From contig JAJRYY010000194.1 of the NCBI GenBank assembly GCA_024275565.1, positions 1 through 44,572 on the forward strand: a stretch of 44,572 bases of DNA, written 5' to 3'. Below are positions 33,511 to 42,805 of the stretch, in pieces; the first letter of the stretch is position 1, and every line of letters begins with the position of its first letter. The translations under genes and the position numbers were made by a program. The stretch comes from Planctomycetota bacterium. GTDB taxonomy: Bacteria > Planctomycetota > Phycisphaerae > UBA1845. Under the pieces are notes generated by a model. The model saw only the letters and a list, made by a program, of their open reading frames with translations. It did no database searches and was not told the origin of the DNA.

Positions 33511-35400
33511 TCATCGCCCTTTTTCAAGTCGCGATACAAAATCTTTTTTCTGCGGACCGTACTTGTCTTCTTCCATGACCTTTTGACGCAGGATGCCGTC
33601 CGAAGTCACATACATCACCGCAATCGTGCGACGAGGATTCTGCAATTCAAAGCTGTGCCCGCGTTGCCTCTTCCGGCGATATGTGTAGTCGTAATCGATG
33701 TCGATGACCGTTGCACCGGTGGAAAAGTCCACCTGTGGGCGATCGTGTCCTCCGTCAGGAAGCTGCCTTCCCGTAGTCCGCTTGCGTTTCCCGATCGTTT
33801 CTCCAGGGACGAGTCCGAAAGGTTCGCTGACCCACATGCCCTCGAACCATTTGAAGACGGTGGCTTTTGCTCCGCGCCCCAGCGATGGGTTTCCATGGGT
33901 GATGAAGAATGCGACGTCCTCGGCGATGTGTACGTCGTCGCCTGGGGCTGACCATTCGCCCAACACAACGATGCGTTTTGCGTCCTCGGCGTCGGCAAGC
34001 TCGCTCGGAGCACCGCAGAACCTGTTGTAGAGGCGAAATCTCGCTCGGTACTGGTAGGTCATGCCCGACTGGGCGCCGCCGCCAAGCTCATCGGAGAGAT
34101 CGTGTACCCAGGCAACCTGGTAGCGCGATTTGCGTTGAGCGCGGTCGTCTGCCGTGGTATCGGAGGGATTTTTCGCTACATCTGCGCCCCGCTCCGCATC
34201 CCGTTTACGCTGCCTGGCGTCCTCGATGATCTGCTTCACCTGCTGCAAGTGGTTTGAACGGACGCCTTCCATGGTGTTGACATCCTCAGCCGTCTCGATC
34301 GCACGGTCATAATCACCACGGTCAAAGTACCGCATGGCCTCCTCCAGTGTTGCTTCTACGAGTGCAACACCGGTTTTTGGAGCTTCCGTCACCGGAGCGA
34401 TGTCTGACTGGGCAGGGTACGGTCTTGGATCGCCACAGTCTGTACCGTCCTCAGGACTGCACAGTTCCCAGTCGAGGTCTTCGACACGGATATTTTCCAC
34501 ATCGAGGTATTTGGGGTAAAGCCAGTCACTCCCGAATTGAATCTCAGGAAAAAGAGGTCGAAACACATTGGCCTGGAAGCGCTTGAGCAGGCGGAAAAAG
34601 TCTCGGAGATCAGTCTCAGTGTCAATGCTTGCGATGAGTGTCTGGTTCGGTCCTGGAATAAGTTCGACAGTCGGAGGGGTGGGTAACACCGTAGGATTGT
34701 ACGTCTGAACCTCTGCCCAGGGAGTGTAGGTTCCGTTTGGATTTTTACGCCGGCGTTCGAGGTCCACGCCGAGGAGGTAGGGGGACTGTCGCCCGGCTTT
34801 GTATCCTGCCTGCTGGTGTATCGAAATCTGTTCTTTTTGGTCAAAAAGGCACCCTACGGTGACCCAGTTGACATCCACGCCCTGCCCGAGGCCTGAGGAC
34901 TGTTCGAAGTCCGGATCGGGTGCAAAGCCGCTCTTCTTCGTGTCTCCGAGGACGATCGGTGGTTGGATGAAGACTGTGGATCGCCCCTGGGTGACCCGTA
35001 GCCTGGATGGTTTGATGACCTTGGCCAATCGGATTTCACCCTCGATCGGTACGTCGTCAATCACGTCCGGTACAGGAGGAAGCCAAGGGACGGATATCGG
35101 CAGGAGGGGTTCGATCGAAGCGTATCTGAGCGGACTTAACGCATTTTCGAATTCGGGTACAAATTCGGCGATGTCCGCTTCTTCGGGGCGGGCATTGCGG
35201 AGTCGATCGCGAAGCTGGTTGGCTGCGTTCAGCGCCCGATCGTCGATTTCGCTCGGACCGACAAGATCCCCTCCGATTTCGATCTTGTTGGGCGATGAGA
35301 CCAGAAAGGTGACGATCGACCCGATGAGGACGGCCACACACAGGCCAAGAATCCCCTTTTCCAAATGCCGCTCAACTACATTGACTGCTTGTTTCGCCAT
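33511..35400 (-). CDS. One-TM protein of the pil-type operon, unrecognised
   Basis: 629 residues. One transmembrane helix near the N-terminus (GLCVAVLIGSIVTFLV, about 16-31) follows a short basic cytoplasmic leader, so most of the protein is periplasmic. I recognise no domain. A mid region (about 350-430) has a short TPR-like helix pair (AMRYFDRGDYDRAIETAEDV), and the end is beta-rich and basic. Its place between the one-TM gene and the secretin suggests it does the work of PilP or PilO, linking the inner-membrane complex to the secretin. That is position-based inference only. The gap to the upstream gene is 72 bp. Confidence 0.65.
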   Translation of the reverse strand: MAKQAVNVVERHLEKGILGLCVAVLIGSIVTFLVSSPNKIEIGGDLVGPSEIDDRALNAANQLRDRLRNARPEEADIAEFVPEFENALSPLRYASIEPLLPISVPWLPPVPDVIDDVPIEGEIRLAKVIKPSRLRVTQGRSTVFIQPPIVLGDTKKSGFAPDPDFEQSSGLGQGVDVNWVTVGCLFDQKEQISIHQQAGYKAGRQSPYLLGVDLERRRKNPNGTYTPWAEVQTYNPTVLPTPPTVELIPGPNQTLIASIDTETDLRDFFRLLKRFQANVFRPLFPEIQFGSDWLYPKYLDVENIRVEDLDWELCSPEDGTDCGDPRPYPAQSDIAPVTEAPKTGVALVEATLEEAMRYFDRGDYDRAIETAEDVNTMEGVRSNHLQQVKQIIEDARQRKRDAERGADVAKNPSDTTADDRAQRKSRYQVAWVHDLSDELGGGAQSGMTYQYRARFRLYNRFCGAPSELADAEDAKRIVVLGEWSAPGDDVHIAEDVAFFITHGNPSLGRGAKATVFKWFEGMWVSEPFGLVPGETIGKRKRTTGRQLPDGGHDRPQVDFSTGATVIDIDYDYTYRRKRQRGHSFELQNPRRTIAVMYVTSDGILRQKVMEEDKYGPQKKDFVSRLEKGR

Positions 35401-35472
35401 ACGACAGAGAATCCTTACCAGTTATTCTTTATACGAATGCGACGATAAACCCTGTACCGATCACTAGGTCGC

Positions 35473-36756
35473 TCAGCTTGCGTCATCCTCATCCTTGGGG
35501 CGTTCCTTGCCAATTTTGCTCAGTACGGAGTCCGGCATCAGTCTGCGATAGATGTCGCCGAACATGATGGTTTCAAAATCGAGCACGACAATCGCGGTCG
35601 GTTCAGATCCGAAAATCTTGCCTTCCATGTCGAGGTTTTCGAGATATTTGCGATCGTAGACATATCCCACGTTCAACAGTGTGTGGAAACGATCCCTGCT
35701 GATTCCGTCAATGATGACTTCCAGGTCTCGAAGATCGACCACCATTTTCACCGTGAACTGGATGACTTCGTAAAGATCTGTTGAATCCGTCTTTGTGAAG
35801 ACCGATGCGCTGCTTCCGGCGGGCAATGGAACAACGCTTCCAAGCAGTCGGCTTTCATTTGCAGGGGTTTTCTCTTCTCCGGGAAGATAATCCGATGTGC
35901 GGATCGAGATCAGCTCTTTCACCGGGAGGACACCAACCCACGCTTTCCCGCCCTCCACTCGGACATCCTTCACTGCCTGGTCGTTGATCCGGGCGATGGA
36001 ATGTACAACATCCTGCTGAATAAACAGAGACAACTGTGCGGCCCACATGTCGTCAACATTCGGCGACATCCCGGCGAACATCGCTCGGCGTATATCGAAG
36101 GACTGCAGGCTTGCATAGCAGCGGCCGCGTTTGGCGATTCGTATGCTGGCGCGTGCTTCGGCAGATTCCATCGCGCCAGCGTAGGTGATGAGTCCCGAAG
36201 GATGCTTGGTGGCCGTGTCACCACCGCTTTTTCCGCGCTTGCCCCTGGTACCGGATGAACCAGGCTGATCCGAATCGAGATTGAAGCTTGCTTCGGCGCG
36301 TTTTTCCTCGCTGATGATCTCCTCTTCTCGCTCAATCTCCAGCTCACCGGGCGGTTGGCAGGCTCCGAGTTCCAGCAGCATCGCATCGAAGGCTGACATA
36401 TAGACCCGCTCAAATGTCAGCGGACCATGACGCGTCGGTGTCGGGAAGAACTGCTCTCCTGGTGGTGGCTTTAGTGGCTCGTATCGATTGATCTCGTAGG
36501 CTTTTTCGATGAGTGCATTGTAATAACGCTTCACCGTTTCAACGCGGGCTTTTTCCGACTTGATGGTTAGATAGTTGGTCGGTTTTCGACTGGCTGGTGC
36601 AAACTTGCCATGGAGAGCCTTCACCTTTTCAAGCTCAGTCACAACGTCCGACATCTTGCCCATTCCCACCACGCCAAGCGCAATGGCGGCGACGACGCAC
36701 AGACCACATGCGATGTTGAAGATATGTTGTTTCAGGATTGCCAGGGCAGCTTTCAT
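35473..36756 (-). CDS. One-TM pilus assembly protein, possibly PilO/PilN-like
   Basis: 427 residues with a short cytoplasmic start, one membrane helix (NIACGLCVVAAIALGVVGM, about 14-32), and a following amphipathic helix (MSDVVTELEKVKALHGKFA). The body is alpha/beta. This topology, and the position straight after pilM, match PilN/PilO in standard pil operons, but I see no clear family signature. A Lys/Gly-rich linker is near 165-180 (SSGTRGKRGKSGGD). The gap to pilM is 80 bp and holds a 20-bp duplication. Confidence 0.6.
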   Translation of the reverse strand: MKAALAILKQHIFNIACGLCVVAAIALGVVGMGKMSDVVTELEKVKALHGKFAPASRKPTNYLTIKSEKARVETVKRYYNALIEKAYEINRYEPLKPPPGEQFFPTPTRHGPLTFERVYMSAFDAMLLELGACQPPGELEIEREEEIISEEKRAEASFNLDSDQPGSSGTRGKRGKSGGDTATKHPSGLITYAGAMESAEARASIRIAKRGRCYASLQSFDIRRAMFAGMSPNVDDMWAAQLSLFIQQDVVHSIARINDQAVKDVRVEGGKAWVGVLPVKELISIRTSDYLPGEEKTPANESRLLGSVVPLPAGSSASVFTKTDSTDLYEVIQFTVKMVVDLRDLEVIIDGISRDRFHTLLNVGYVYDRKYLENLDMEGKIFGSEPTAIVVLDFETIMFGDIYRRLMPDSVLSKIGKERPKDEDDAS

Positions 36757-36781
36757 GGTTTGCTCGTCTATCAGGGCGATA

Positions 36782-36822
36782 TTATCTCAGGATCCACAGC
36801 CTTTATCTCAGGACCACAGCCT
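36782..36822 (-). repeat. 20/21-bp duplication between pilM and the next gene
   Basis: TTATCTCAGGATCCACAGCC (36782 onward) is repeated from 36803 with one base missing. It lies in the 80-bp spacer of an operon. Confidence 0.8.
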
Positions 36823-36836
36823 TCGTGCTTCGCCGT

Positions 36837-38909
36837 CTAAGACTCTGTCTCCTTCTCGGGTGCAGGATAGTCATGAAGTAACACGTCAAACTGTAGCTCG
36901 AATACCCAGTCCTCGTCCATGGATTCATCTGTGACCGGGTCAATCATTCCGGGTTTGCTTGTTGTTGGCGGCGGGGTCGATTTGCGACCACCCCCACGAC
37001 CGCCCCTTCCACCTCCGCGACCGGGCGATCGTCCGCTCTTGCCACTACCGGAAGAGGAACCCGACTTGGTCGAATAGAGACCACCCTTGGTCAGTACCAC
37101 GCGATCAACATAAAAACCCGCACCAACTTTGCGGCATTCGGTACGAAGACTCGCCTTGAACGTGTCGGATACGAAACGAAGCTGATCTGCATGGGGGGTG
37201 CGACATCGAATCGTTACCAGGAAACCTTTCTTGTCGCTCGTGTCTGGGTCTTCAACAGTGTCACGCGGAACACCCTCCACTTCATCAAGAAGGTCGAATT
37301 CGCTGACATCATCAGAATATTGCGAAAACAGCGATTCAATGAAAATCTGACGTCGCTTTTCACGCGACAGCGGGCCATCTTTAGAATCCGACGTTGCACT
37401 CATATATTCCATGCAGTCCTTCGCGTTGCAAAGTGCGTCCTGAGGTCGCGGAAGTGCAGCATGGATCGATTGCAGGATTCGAGGCCAGACTGATTTGTTA
37501 CGTTGCAGCTCGATCAACTCCTCAGCCGTCTCCTTTTCAACGATCCCCTCACGACTGTATTTGCTCGTTTCATTGCTGAACGACTGTGCAACCGCAAGCC
37601 ACAACGACGCCTGCTCGCGCTTGGGGGGTGATCCGGGGATGCCGTTTTTGAGGATCTGCTCGGCACGCGCAACATTCACCATGCCAGGTGATTGGCCAGC
37701 ATTCGCTTGCAATGCACCCATGTCGGCGTTGTATCGGAACCACACAATGCCAGCCGCGAGCGCCAGACATGCGGCTGACGCCACGAAAAACGGCTTTTTC
37801 TTTCTCCAGATGACTTGTCGCACAACCTCGGGCGGAAGAAGATTGCTCTTGACCAGGCCTTCGATCGCCATCGATTTGGTCTGATCGAGGCCCTGCAACG
37901 CAAGTCCATATGACACCAGGAAGCTTGGCAGCTGATCGTTAAGCTCTGACGCGTTGCGCGCTTCGCTCAAGTTGGCCATCTTAAACGTCGTCGGACGCTC
38001 GACCGGCATTTGAAGGTTCTGCTGTAAATATTTCTGCAGGCCGGGAAGCGCGAACGCGTCACCCATTCCGACAATACGCTTCAAATCTGCTTCACGGTGT
38101 GTCGAACGATAAAAACCCAGCGAACGGGACAATTCCTGCACAAGCTCGGAAAATACAGGACGCATCGCCTGAAAAACCTGACGGGCGTACTTACTCGATG
38201 CAGCGGTACGTTTGAGATTCTCCGCTTTGGGGAACGATAATTTAAAACCCTTGACCAGGGCATCCGTAAATTTATTGCCACCAAGCGGAATGGTTCGCGT
38301 CCACAACCCATGCTTCGTCGCGACGATCAGGTCCGTATTCTCAGCTCCAAGATCAAGCAGAATGCTCGCATGCTCATCAAGTCGCTGCTCAAATCGCATC
38401 GCATTATACAACGCCAGCGGCGTCGACTGCACTGCGACCGGCTCTATCCCTGCCTGCTCGAACGGTATCAGATATTCGTGGATCAACTCACGCTTCATTG
38501 CGAAGATGCCGACCTCAATGTCCGGTGAATCCTCCTCCTGAAACGTTTGGAAATCCCAGATCACCTCATCAAGATCGAACGGTATCTGCTGGTCGGCCTC
38601 ATAACGGACAATGTCAGGGATCTTCTTGGCGTCGACGGGCGGGAGTTTGCTGAATCGAGACAGCGTGTGCTGCCCGGGAACGGCCACCACAATCTTATCC
38701 TTGGAAATGTCGTTTCGACTCAGGAACTTCTCGAGGGCTTCCATGATGAGTGCGTGACGGTTCCCCTCAGCCTGTGAGAGCATCGTCGAATGTTCGATAT
38801 ACTCAAATGCGAGTACATCGACCTGACCATCCGCCCCCGGGCGCAATCGGATCGCTTTCAATGCACATCGACCCAGGTCGATACCCCATACGGCTGCTGG
38901 TCCTGCCAT
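36837..38909 (-). CDS. pilM: PilM-type actin-like ATPase fused to a PilN-like membrane part
   Basis: Cytoplasmic platform protein of type IV pili. From ATG 38909 (GGAG 6 nt upstream; GTG 38927 rejected) it has 690 residues. The first 340 or so are the PilM SHS2/actin-like fold: phosphate loop WGIDLGRCALKA, KIVVAVPGQHTLSR, YEADQQIPFDLDEVIWDF, LLDLGAENTDLIV and RIVGMGDAFALPG are all typical. A membrane helix follows (FFVASAACLALAAGIVWF, about 375-395), then about 290 residues that would be periplasmic, with a Gly/Arg/Ser-rich stretch (about 620-655, RGGGRGGRGGGRK). Standard PilM lacks this second half, so I read it as a PilM-PilN fusion. It heads the minus-strand run ending in the secretin. Confidence 0.85.
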   Translation of the reverse strand: MAGPAAVWGIDLGRCALKAIRLRPGADGQVDVLAFEYIEHSTMLSQAEGNRHALIMEALEKFLSRNDISKDKIVVAVPGQHTLSRFSKLPPVDAKKIPDIVRYEADQQIPFDLDEVIWDFQTFQEEDSPDIEVGIFAMKRELIHEYLIPFEQAGIEPVAVQSTPLALYNAMRFEQRLDEHASILLDLGAENTDLIVATKHGLWTRTIPLGGNKFTDALVKGFKLSFPKAENLKRTAASSKYARQVFQAMRPVFSELVQELSRSLGFYRSTHREADLKRIVGMGDAFALPGLQKYLQQNLQMPVERPTTFKMANLSEARNASELNDQLPSFLVSYGLALQGLDQTKSMAIEGLVKSNLLPPEVVRQVIWRKKKPFFVASAACLALAAGIVWFRYNADMGALQANAGQSPGMVNVARAEQILKNGIPGSPPKREQASLWLAVAQSFSNETSKYSREGIVEKETAEELIELQRNKSVWPRILQSIHAALPRPQDALCNAKDCMEYMSATSDSKDGPLSREKRRQIFIESLFSQYSDDVSEFDLLDEVEGVPRDTVEDPDTSDKKGFLVTIRCRTPHADQLRFVSDTFKASLRTECRKVGAGFYVDRVVLTKGGLYSTKSGSSSGSGKSGRSPGRGGGRGGRGGGRKSTPPPTTSKPGMIDPVTDESMDEDWVFELQFDVLLHDYPAPEKETES

Positions 38910-38964
38910 GTCACACTCCGAGTCCACTATTACAAAAATCGCCCAGGCATCCTGAACGGGTCAG

Positions 38965-39006
38965 TCAGGTGTCCCAGGCCTGCCATCAGGTGTCCCAAGC
39001 CTGCCA
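38965..39006. repeat. 21-bp direct duplication
   Basis: TCAGGTGTCCCAGGCCTGCC plus one base, at 38965-38985, is repeated at 38986-39006 with one change. It directly adjoins the REP-like hairpins. Confidence 0.85.
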
Positions 39007-39012
39007 TGTAGC

Positions 39013-39061
39013 CCAGCCGCCCTCGGCTGGAAAATTCACATAGCCCAGCCGCTCACGGCTG
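39013..39061. repeat. Pair of REP-like palindromes (CAGCCG/CGGCTG)
   Basis: The first hairpin is CCAGCCG-CCCT-CGGCTGG (39013-39030, 7-bp stem). The second is CAGCCG-CTCA-CGGCTG (39046-39061, 6-bp stem). Both follow a TAGCC start and are 15 bp apart. The layout resembles dispersed extragenic palindromes. There is no T run, so terminator function is less likely. Confidence 0.65.
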
Positions 39062-39285
39062 AGTTGCACATAAGCGGCGAGAGTATCCCGGATCGCCCCC
39101 CGGCTGTAAAGCAAACTGCAAAGCAATACGTAGAGAGACACGAGCAACGTCCTCTCGCCAGGAGGGTACACCTTACCAGATGTGACCCTGCTGGATGATT
39201 ATTGTGGTCGTCTGACGGTGATCGCGACCGATTTCTCTCAATTGAGGACGATGAAGCACCGGTTCATTCCGGAATGTGTGACCTT

Positions 39286-39329
39286 AATACCTCGATCGGA
39301 TACCTGAAATACTTCGACCGGATATCTGG
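39286..39329. repeat. 22-bp degenerate direct duplication
   Basis: Adjacent copies at 39286-39307 and 39308-39329 share AATAC-TCGA-CGGATA-CTG and differ at four positions. Confidence 0.75.
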
Positions 39330-39351
39330 TCTCCGGGGGACCATTGTCAAT

Positions 39352-39421
39352 GTCAATGGAGAGAAGATAAGTCAATGGAGAGAAGATAAGTCAATGGAGA
39401 GAAGATAAGTCAATGGAGAGA
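39352..39421. repeat. 19-bp x3.5 perfect tandem repeat
   Basis: Unit GTCAATGGAGAGAAGATAA at 39352-39370, 39371-39389 and 39390-39408, plus a partial fourth copy. The copies are identical, so the expansion is recent. Confidence 0.92.
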
Positions 39422-39538
39422 ATAACCAACCCTGCGGCTGGTGTAGAAATGGGGACGGGACAGGATGCGGACATCCCATGGGCATATGGGCAGCGAACGA
39501 TGGAAAGACCGCGTTTTCTGGCCGGAAACGCAATAAAC

Positions 39539-39629
39539 CGGAGAGGGCGGGATTCGAACCCGCGGTACCGGTTTAAACCAGTACGACGGTTTAGCAAACC
39601 GTTGCTTTCAGCCGCTCAGCCACCTCTCC
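39539..39629 (-). tRNA. tRNA-Ser (anticodon GCU)
   Basis: On the minus strand the acceptor GGAGAGG pairs with CCTCTCC. The D-arm is GCTGAGCGG..., and the anticodon stem-loop AACGGTTTGCTAAACCGT has GCT at 39595-39593, which reads AGC/AGU codons. A long class II variable arm follows (CGTACTGGTTTAAACCGGTACC), then the T-arm GCGGGTTCGAATCCCGC and a G discriminator. The length is 91 nt with no encoded CCA. The long variable arm confirms serine. Confidence 0.95.
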
Positions 39630-39941
39630 AAATCAATGAATCAAATGAATCACATGTCCATGATACAAATGAACTTACGCACACCGGGACAGAGATCGTC
39701 GATGCCGCCGAAGCAGCAGGCCGACCCACCGGGTGTCGCGCTTGACGGGGGAAACGTATCAGAGAGGGGGTGCATGGTCAAGGATGGCTGCAACGCCCCT
39801 CAAGACGATATTCCCCATGTCGGTCGAATTAACCCATGTCGGTCGAATTAAGTTGACACCGGCCGCTGTACCGATAGAAATGCAAGAGTGCGTGAGTGTC
39901 GGACGGACAGGCAATATTTGCGCGTGCAGATTGTGAATCGC
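39630..39941. other. 312-bp stretch between tRNA-Ser and a small membrane protein
   Basis: No gene supported. It contains a perfect 19-bp duplication at 39815-39851. It should hold the tRNA promoter (minus) and the promoter of the following plus-strand gene, but no clear box was found. Frames starting before 39942 look non-coding in this stretch. Confidence 0.5.
39815..39851. repeat. 19-bp perfect duplication
   Basis: CCATGTCGGTCGAATTAA occurs at 39815 and again at 39834 (period 19), about 90 bp before the membrane-protein start. Confidence 0.88.
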
Positions 39942-40466
39942 ATGAACAGCAGGATCGACAACAGAGGGTATCGTTGGATGGCGGCGCGCACGGTCTGGTT
40001 CGCGATGTTCGCCATGCACGCGTTCTGGTTCGTTCGGTCGCTGGGTAGCGCTGATGTACTCATGGCCACGCGGTTGTCGCTCATTGCGGCCATCGTCCTG
40101 TTTGCGCTCAAGGCGATCGATGTGTCGTTCCTCCGCGTACGCTGGACGCGCCGAAGCGTGGTGTCAGCCTGTCTGATTGTCTTACTCCTGCATGGCGGTG
40201 CGATCAACCGTTCGCTCGATGCAACAGCAGATAGTTTCTGGTTGTGGTTGCCGGTTGCACTCACCATTCCGGTGATTGGCCGACCCGCCTGCCTGGGTTT
40301 GTACCGCTGGATCGTGGGCCAATGGGCACGGTTGGCGGCCTCTCTTCGCGGCGTACTCCTGCAGTTGCATGGGTTCCTCTACGCCCGCATAAAAACGCTT
40401 CTCATCAAGCGGTATCGCCGCACACAAGCACCCCTCCGCGCTCCTCCGCGCATTGTCATCGCCTGA
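39942..40466 (+). CDS. Small four-helix membrane protein, unrecognised
   Basis: 174 residues from ATG 39942; the frame is open from 39888, and ATG 39978 is also possible. Four hydrophobic segments fall at about 15-33, 40-60, 72-90 and 95-115. A basic, presumably cytoplasmic C-terminal helix and tail follow (RIKTLLIKRYRRTQ). I recognise no family. The neighbours (tRNA upstream, secreted dockerin protein downstream) give no hint of function. The even spread of hydrophobic segments and basic loops supports a real protein. Confidence 0.6.
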   Translation: MNSRIDNRGYRWMAARTVWFAMFAMHAFWFVRSLGSADVLMATRLSLIAAIVLFALKAIDVSFLRVRWTRRSVVSACLIVLLLHGGAINRSLDATADSFWLWLPVALTIPVIGRPACLGLYRWIVGQWARLAASLRGVLLQLHGFLYARIKTLLIKRYRRTQAPLRAPPRIVIA

Positions 40467-40712
40467 CGTACAGCCACGGTTCAACCAGCGGCAACGATGA
40501 GCAACAGTCTCTTTATATCGCCTGCTTATAAGACGTCAGGTTCACTTACGCTTTGACATCCAGATTTTGTACTGGCGTGCGTTTGCCATGCGCACCCACA
40601 CGCCACGGTTCCGCGATCGCCGACAACGATCCGCGATCGCAAGTGATGGAATCCCGTCCAGTCGTAGAGCAAGTGATATGACAGATGTATGACAATGTAG
40701 GAGCAGTACAAC

Positions 40713-41858
40713 ATGTTCACTCAAAGAGGTGCAGCCCTGTGCGCTGCGCTGTTGCTTCCTTACGCGCTTCTGACGCCCTGTGCGTTCAGCGCAGATTACT
40801 CATTTGACACACCCGGCGATGACCGCTGGCAGTATCCATTCAATTTTACGCCGGGTCCGAGGCCTTTCGCATCGACCTTTGGGTCTTTCGGCATGGATGG
40901 ATTTAATGATCGCGACGGGATGTTTATCGTCGCATGGGAGACAGCCAGCATCATCCCACCGGGGCTTGGTGCAGAAAGTTACAATGTCGCATCGCTCACC
41001 GTCACGCTGACCAACCGGGAGGCTGCCATCTGGGAGGTCGATCTTTCTCCGGATGAGTGGTTCACATTCGACATCAATCAGGACGATTTTCTCAACGGAG
41101 ACGGAATTCCCCGGGGTGAACCCGGCGACACGGACGGCGAAAGCGACGATCCCGACCCCGGGCGAGCGCTCGAACTCTTCGGGGTGGGGGCTGGTCCGAT
41201 CTTCACATTGCAAAGCTGGAACGAGACCAGCCTCTACGTCGGTTCTGACAGCCTAGAGAACATCGCCCGCGACCCATTTCCCTTTGTCTTTCAGGAATTC
41301 TCGGGTGAACCGCTGCACGTCGAGGACAACATCAAGGGGTTACACAACGAGGCGATGGGGGTATTTGAATTTACACCAGTCCCATGGTCCGTCGGTGTGC
41401 CAATCGGCTATACACCCGGAAACCAGGGCGTACCGTTTGACGTCATTTTTTCGGTCGATCTGTCAATGTCCAACTTCGCAGTCAAACGCTATTTCGCCGA
41501 GCAACTCAACGAAGGACGCGTTTTTGTCGCAATCTCCGCCCATACCGAAGCTTTCCAGGAAGCACCGCAGGAAGGCTTTCCAACATACTTCACCAAGGAA
41601 GCGGTCGGCCTCATCCCAGACGCCAAAGCACCACTCATGGAGATGAGCGTCATCGTCGGAGCACCGGGCGATTTCGATACCGACGGCGATGTGGACCTGA
41701 GCGATTTTGCACGCTTTCAGGAATGTCTTGATGAAGCAGTTCCGCAGGTGGATGCACCCTGCGACATTTTCGATGCAGAACCGGACGGCGACCTCGACCT
41801 GCTGGATTTTGCGAGATTCCAGCGAAATTTCAATCCAGTTCCCGACAGTGAGGAGTGA
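40713..41858 (+). CDS. Secreted protein with C-terminal dockerin-like calcium motifs
   Basis: 381 residues. The signal peptide is [20 protein letters not shown], cut near AFS-ADY. The body (about 30-320) is probably beta-sandwich and acidic, with no named domain. The C-terminus has two EF-hand-like, dockerin-type loops, [20 protein letters not shown] and [23 protein letters not shown] (40699-40703) precedes ATG 40713 by 9 nt. It is the first gene of a probable three-gene operon: the pseudopilin-like gene starts 4 bp after its stop, and a VP-anchor protein follows. The body might bind a ligand or polymer at the surface; this is inferred only. Confidence 0.8.
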   Translation: MFTQRGAALCAALLLPYALLTPCAFSADYSFDTPGDDRWQYPFNFTPGPRPFASTFGSFGMDGFNDRDGMFIVAWETASIIPPGLGAESYNVASLTVTLTNREAAIWEVDLSPDEWFTFDINQDDFLNGDGIPRGEPGDTDGESDDPDPGRALELFGVGAGPIFTLQSWNETSLYVGSDSLENIARDPFPFVFQEFSGEPLHVEDNIKGLHNEAMGVFEFTPVPWSVGVPIGYTPGNQGVPFDVIFSVDLSMSNFAVKRYFAEQLNEGRVFVAISAHTEAFQEAPQEGFPTYFTKEAVGLIPDAKAPLMEMSVIVGAPGDFDTDGDVDLSDFARFQECLDEAVPQVDAPCDIFDAEPDGDLDLLDFARFQRNFNPVPDSEE

Positions 41859-41862
41859 TGCA

Positions 41863-42687
41863 ATGCTGACCCCAACACACAAACTCAGTCGCAAGCACAG
41901 CCGACGCGGATTCACGCTGATCGAGCTGCTCGTCGTCGTTTCCATCATCGCGCTGCTCACCGCCATCCTGCTCCCATCGCTCCGCAGTGCACGCGAGCAG
42001 GCGAAGATGGCTGTCTGCCGCAACAATCTTCGCGGCATCTGGACCGGCGTACTCATGTACGTTCTGGACAACCGGGATCGCGTCCCGTTCCTTGAAGACG
42101 CGACCATCACCGACCCGGACGCAGACCCCTTCGACCCACAATATCCCACGTCCGTCGGCGTCGTCATGCAGGGATACATCGAACAGGGAAGCTGGGTCTG
42201 TCCATCAGCCATACGCGGATACCCTTACAATGCAGGACGTGGAGCGTGGAAGATGACGTATTACTTCAATGCCTGGCCCATCGGCGAAGGTGAACCGTTC
42301 GACTCATCCAAAAACACAACCTCCGCAGGCGGCGTTTTCGATCCGACCGTAAGCAATTACTACCTCTTCGATGGCCGCCCCGTCCGTTTGCTCGATGGGC
42401 GACGATACGTCTCGTGGGGGCTCAACCAGAACAGACGTGGATACTGGAACGTCCGAAGACCACTGGTGTCCGACCTGCTCGGCGGCGAATACGAACAGGG
42501 CAGACCAAAATATCCGCACCGGGGAAAGGTCGCAGCCCGTACCGATCTGCAATACGCACGCGACCAGTTCGAGACCAACTCCGGCGGACCCGGAAAAAAA
42601 CCAGCCTATCTCGAGCTACACGCAGACGGCGAAAGAACGGAGATATTCTTAACCAGATATTGGAAACCCCATTGGCCGGGATATTGA
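41863..42687 (+). CDS. Type II pseudopilin-like protein (GFTLIE prepilin cleavage motif)
   Basis: 274 residues with a class III signal: a basic leader, then GFTLIE at 16-21 and the hydrophobic helix [19 protein letters not shown]. Prepilin peptidase would cut after Gly16 and methylate Phe17. The body resembles the large planctomycete prepilin-like family ([23 protein letters not shown], a conserved CPSA, then a C-terminal domain). AGGAG overlaps the end of the preceding gene 7 nt before ATG 41863. An in-frame ATG at 41707 inside the previous gene is rejected. It could be assembled by a pilus or secretion apparatus such as the pilM-secretin system in this window. Confidence 0.85.
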   Translation: MLTPTHKLSRKHSRRGFTLIELLVVVSIIALLTAILLPSLRSAREQAKMAVCRNNLRGIWTGVLMYVLDNRDRVPFLEDATITDPDADPFDPQYPTSVGVVMQGYIEQGSWVCPSAIRGYPYNAGRGAWKMTYYFNAWPIGEGEPFDSSKNTTSAGGVFDPTVSNYYLFDGRPVRLLDGRRYVSWGLNQNRRGYWNVRRPLVSDLLGGEYEQGRPKYPHRGKVAARTDLQYARDQFETNSGGPGKKPAYLELHADGERTEIFLTRYWKPHWPGY

Positions 42688-42805
42688 GACGCTGCGATGT
42701 GATTGCAGGGTCCGCTCTACGGACCATCCGGCAGCAGGTATGACACAGGACGTTCGACAAACAGGCGAAAAAACATCAGAAACCAGACAATTGAAAGGTG
42801 ACCCA

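Larger units (their letters stand above)
38910..39538. other. 629-bp gene-free stretch between pilM and tRNA-Ser
   Basis: Presumed promoter region of the pil operon. No gene is supported. It is unusually repeat-rich: a 21-bp duplication at 38965-39006, two REP-like hairpins at 39013-39061, a 22-bp duplication at 39286-39329 and a 19-bp array at 39352-39421. No firm promoter motif was found. Confidence 0.6.

Noticed and set aside
39413-39745. ORF of 110 codons on the plus strand (RRGRDSNPRYRFK...)
   Set aside because: It is the antisense of tRNA-Ser(GCU); this peptide pattern is a classic spurious translation of a tRNA gene.
40553-40558. TTGACA as a -35 box before the secreted-protein operon
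   Set aside because: No -10 hexamer at correct spacing, and it lies 155 bp from the start codon.
41707-41862. Longer start for the pseudopilin
   Set aside because: It would put about 50 residues before the GFTLIE leader and lies inside the preceding gene; AGGAG supports ATG 41863.
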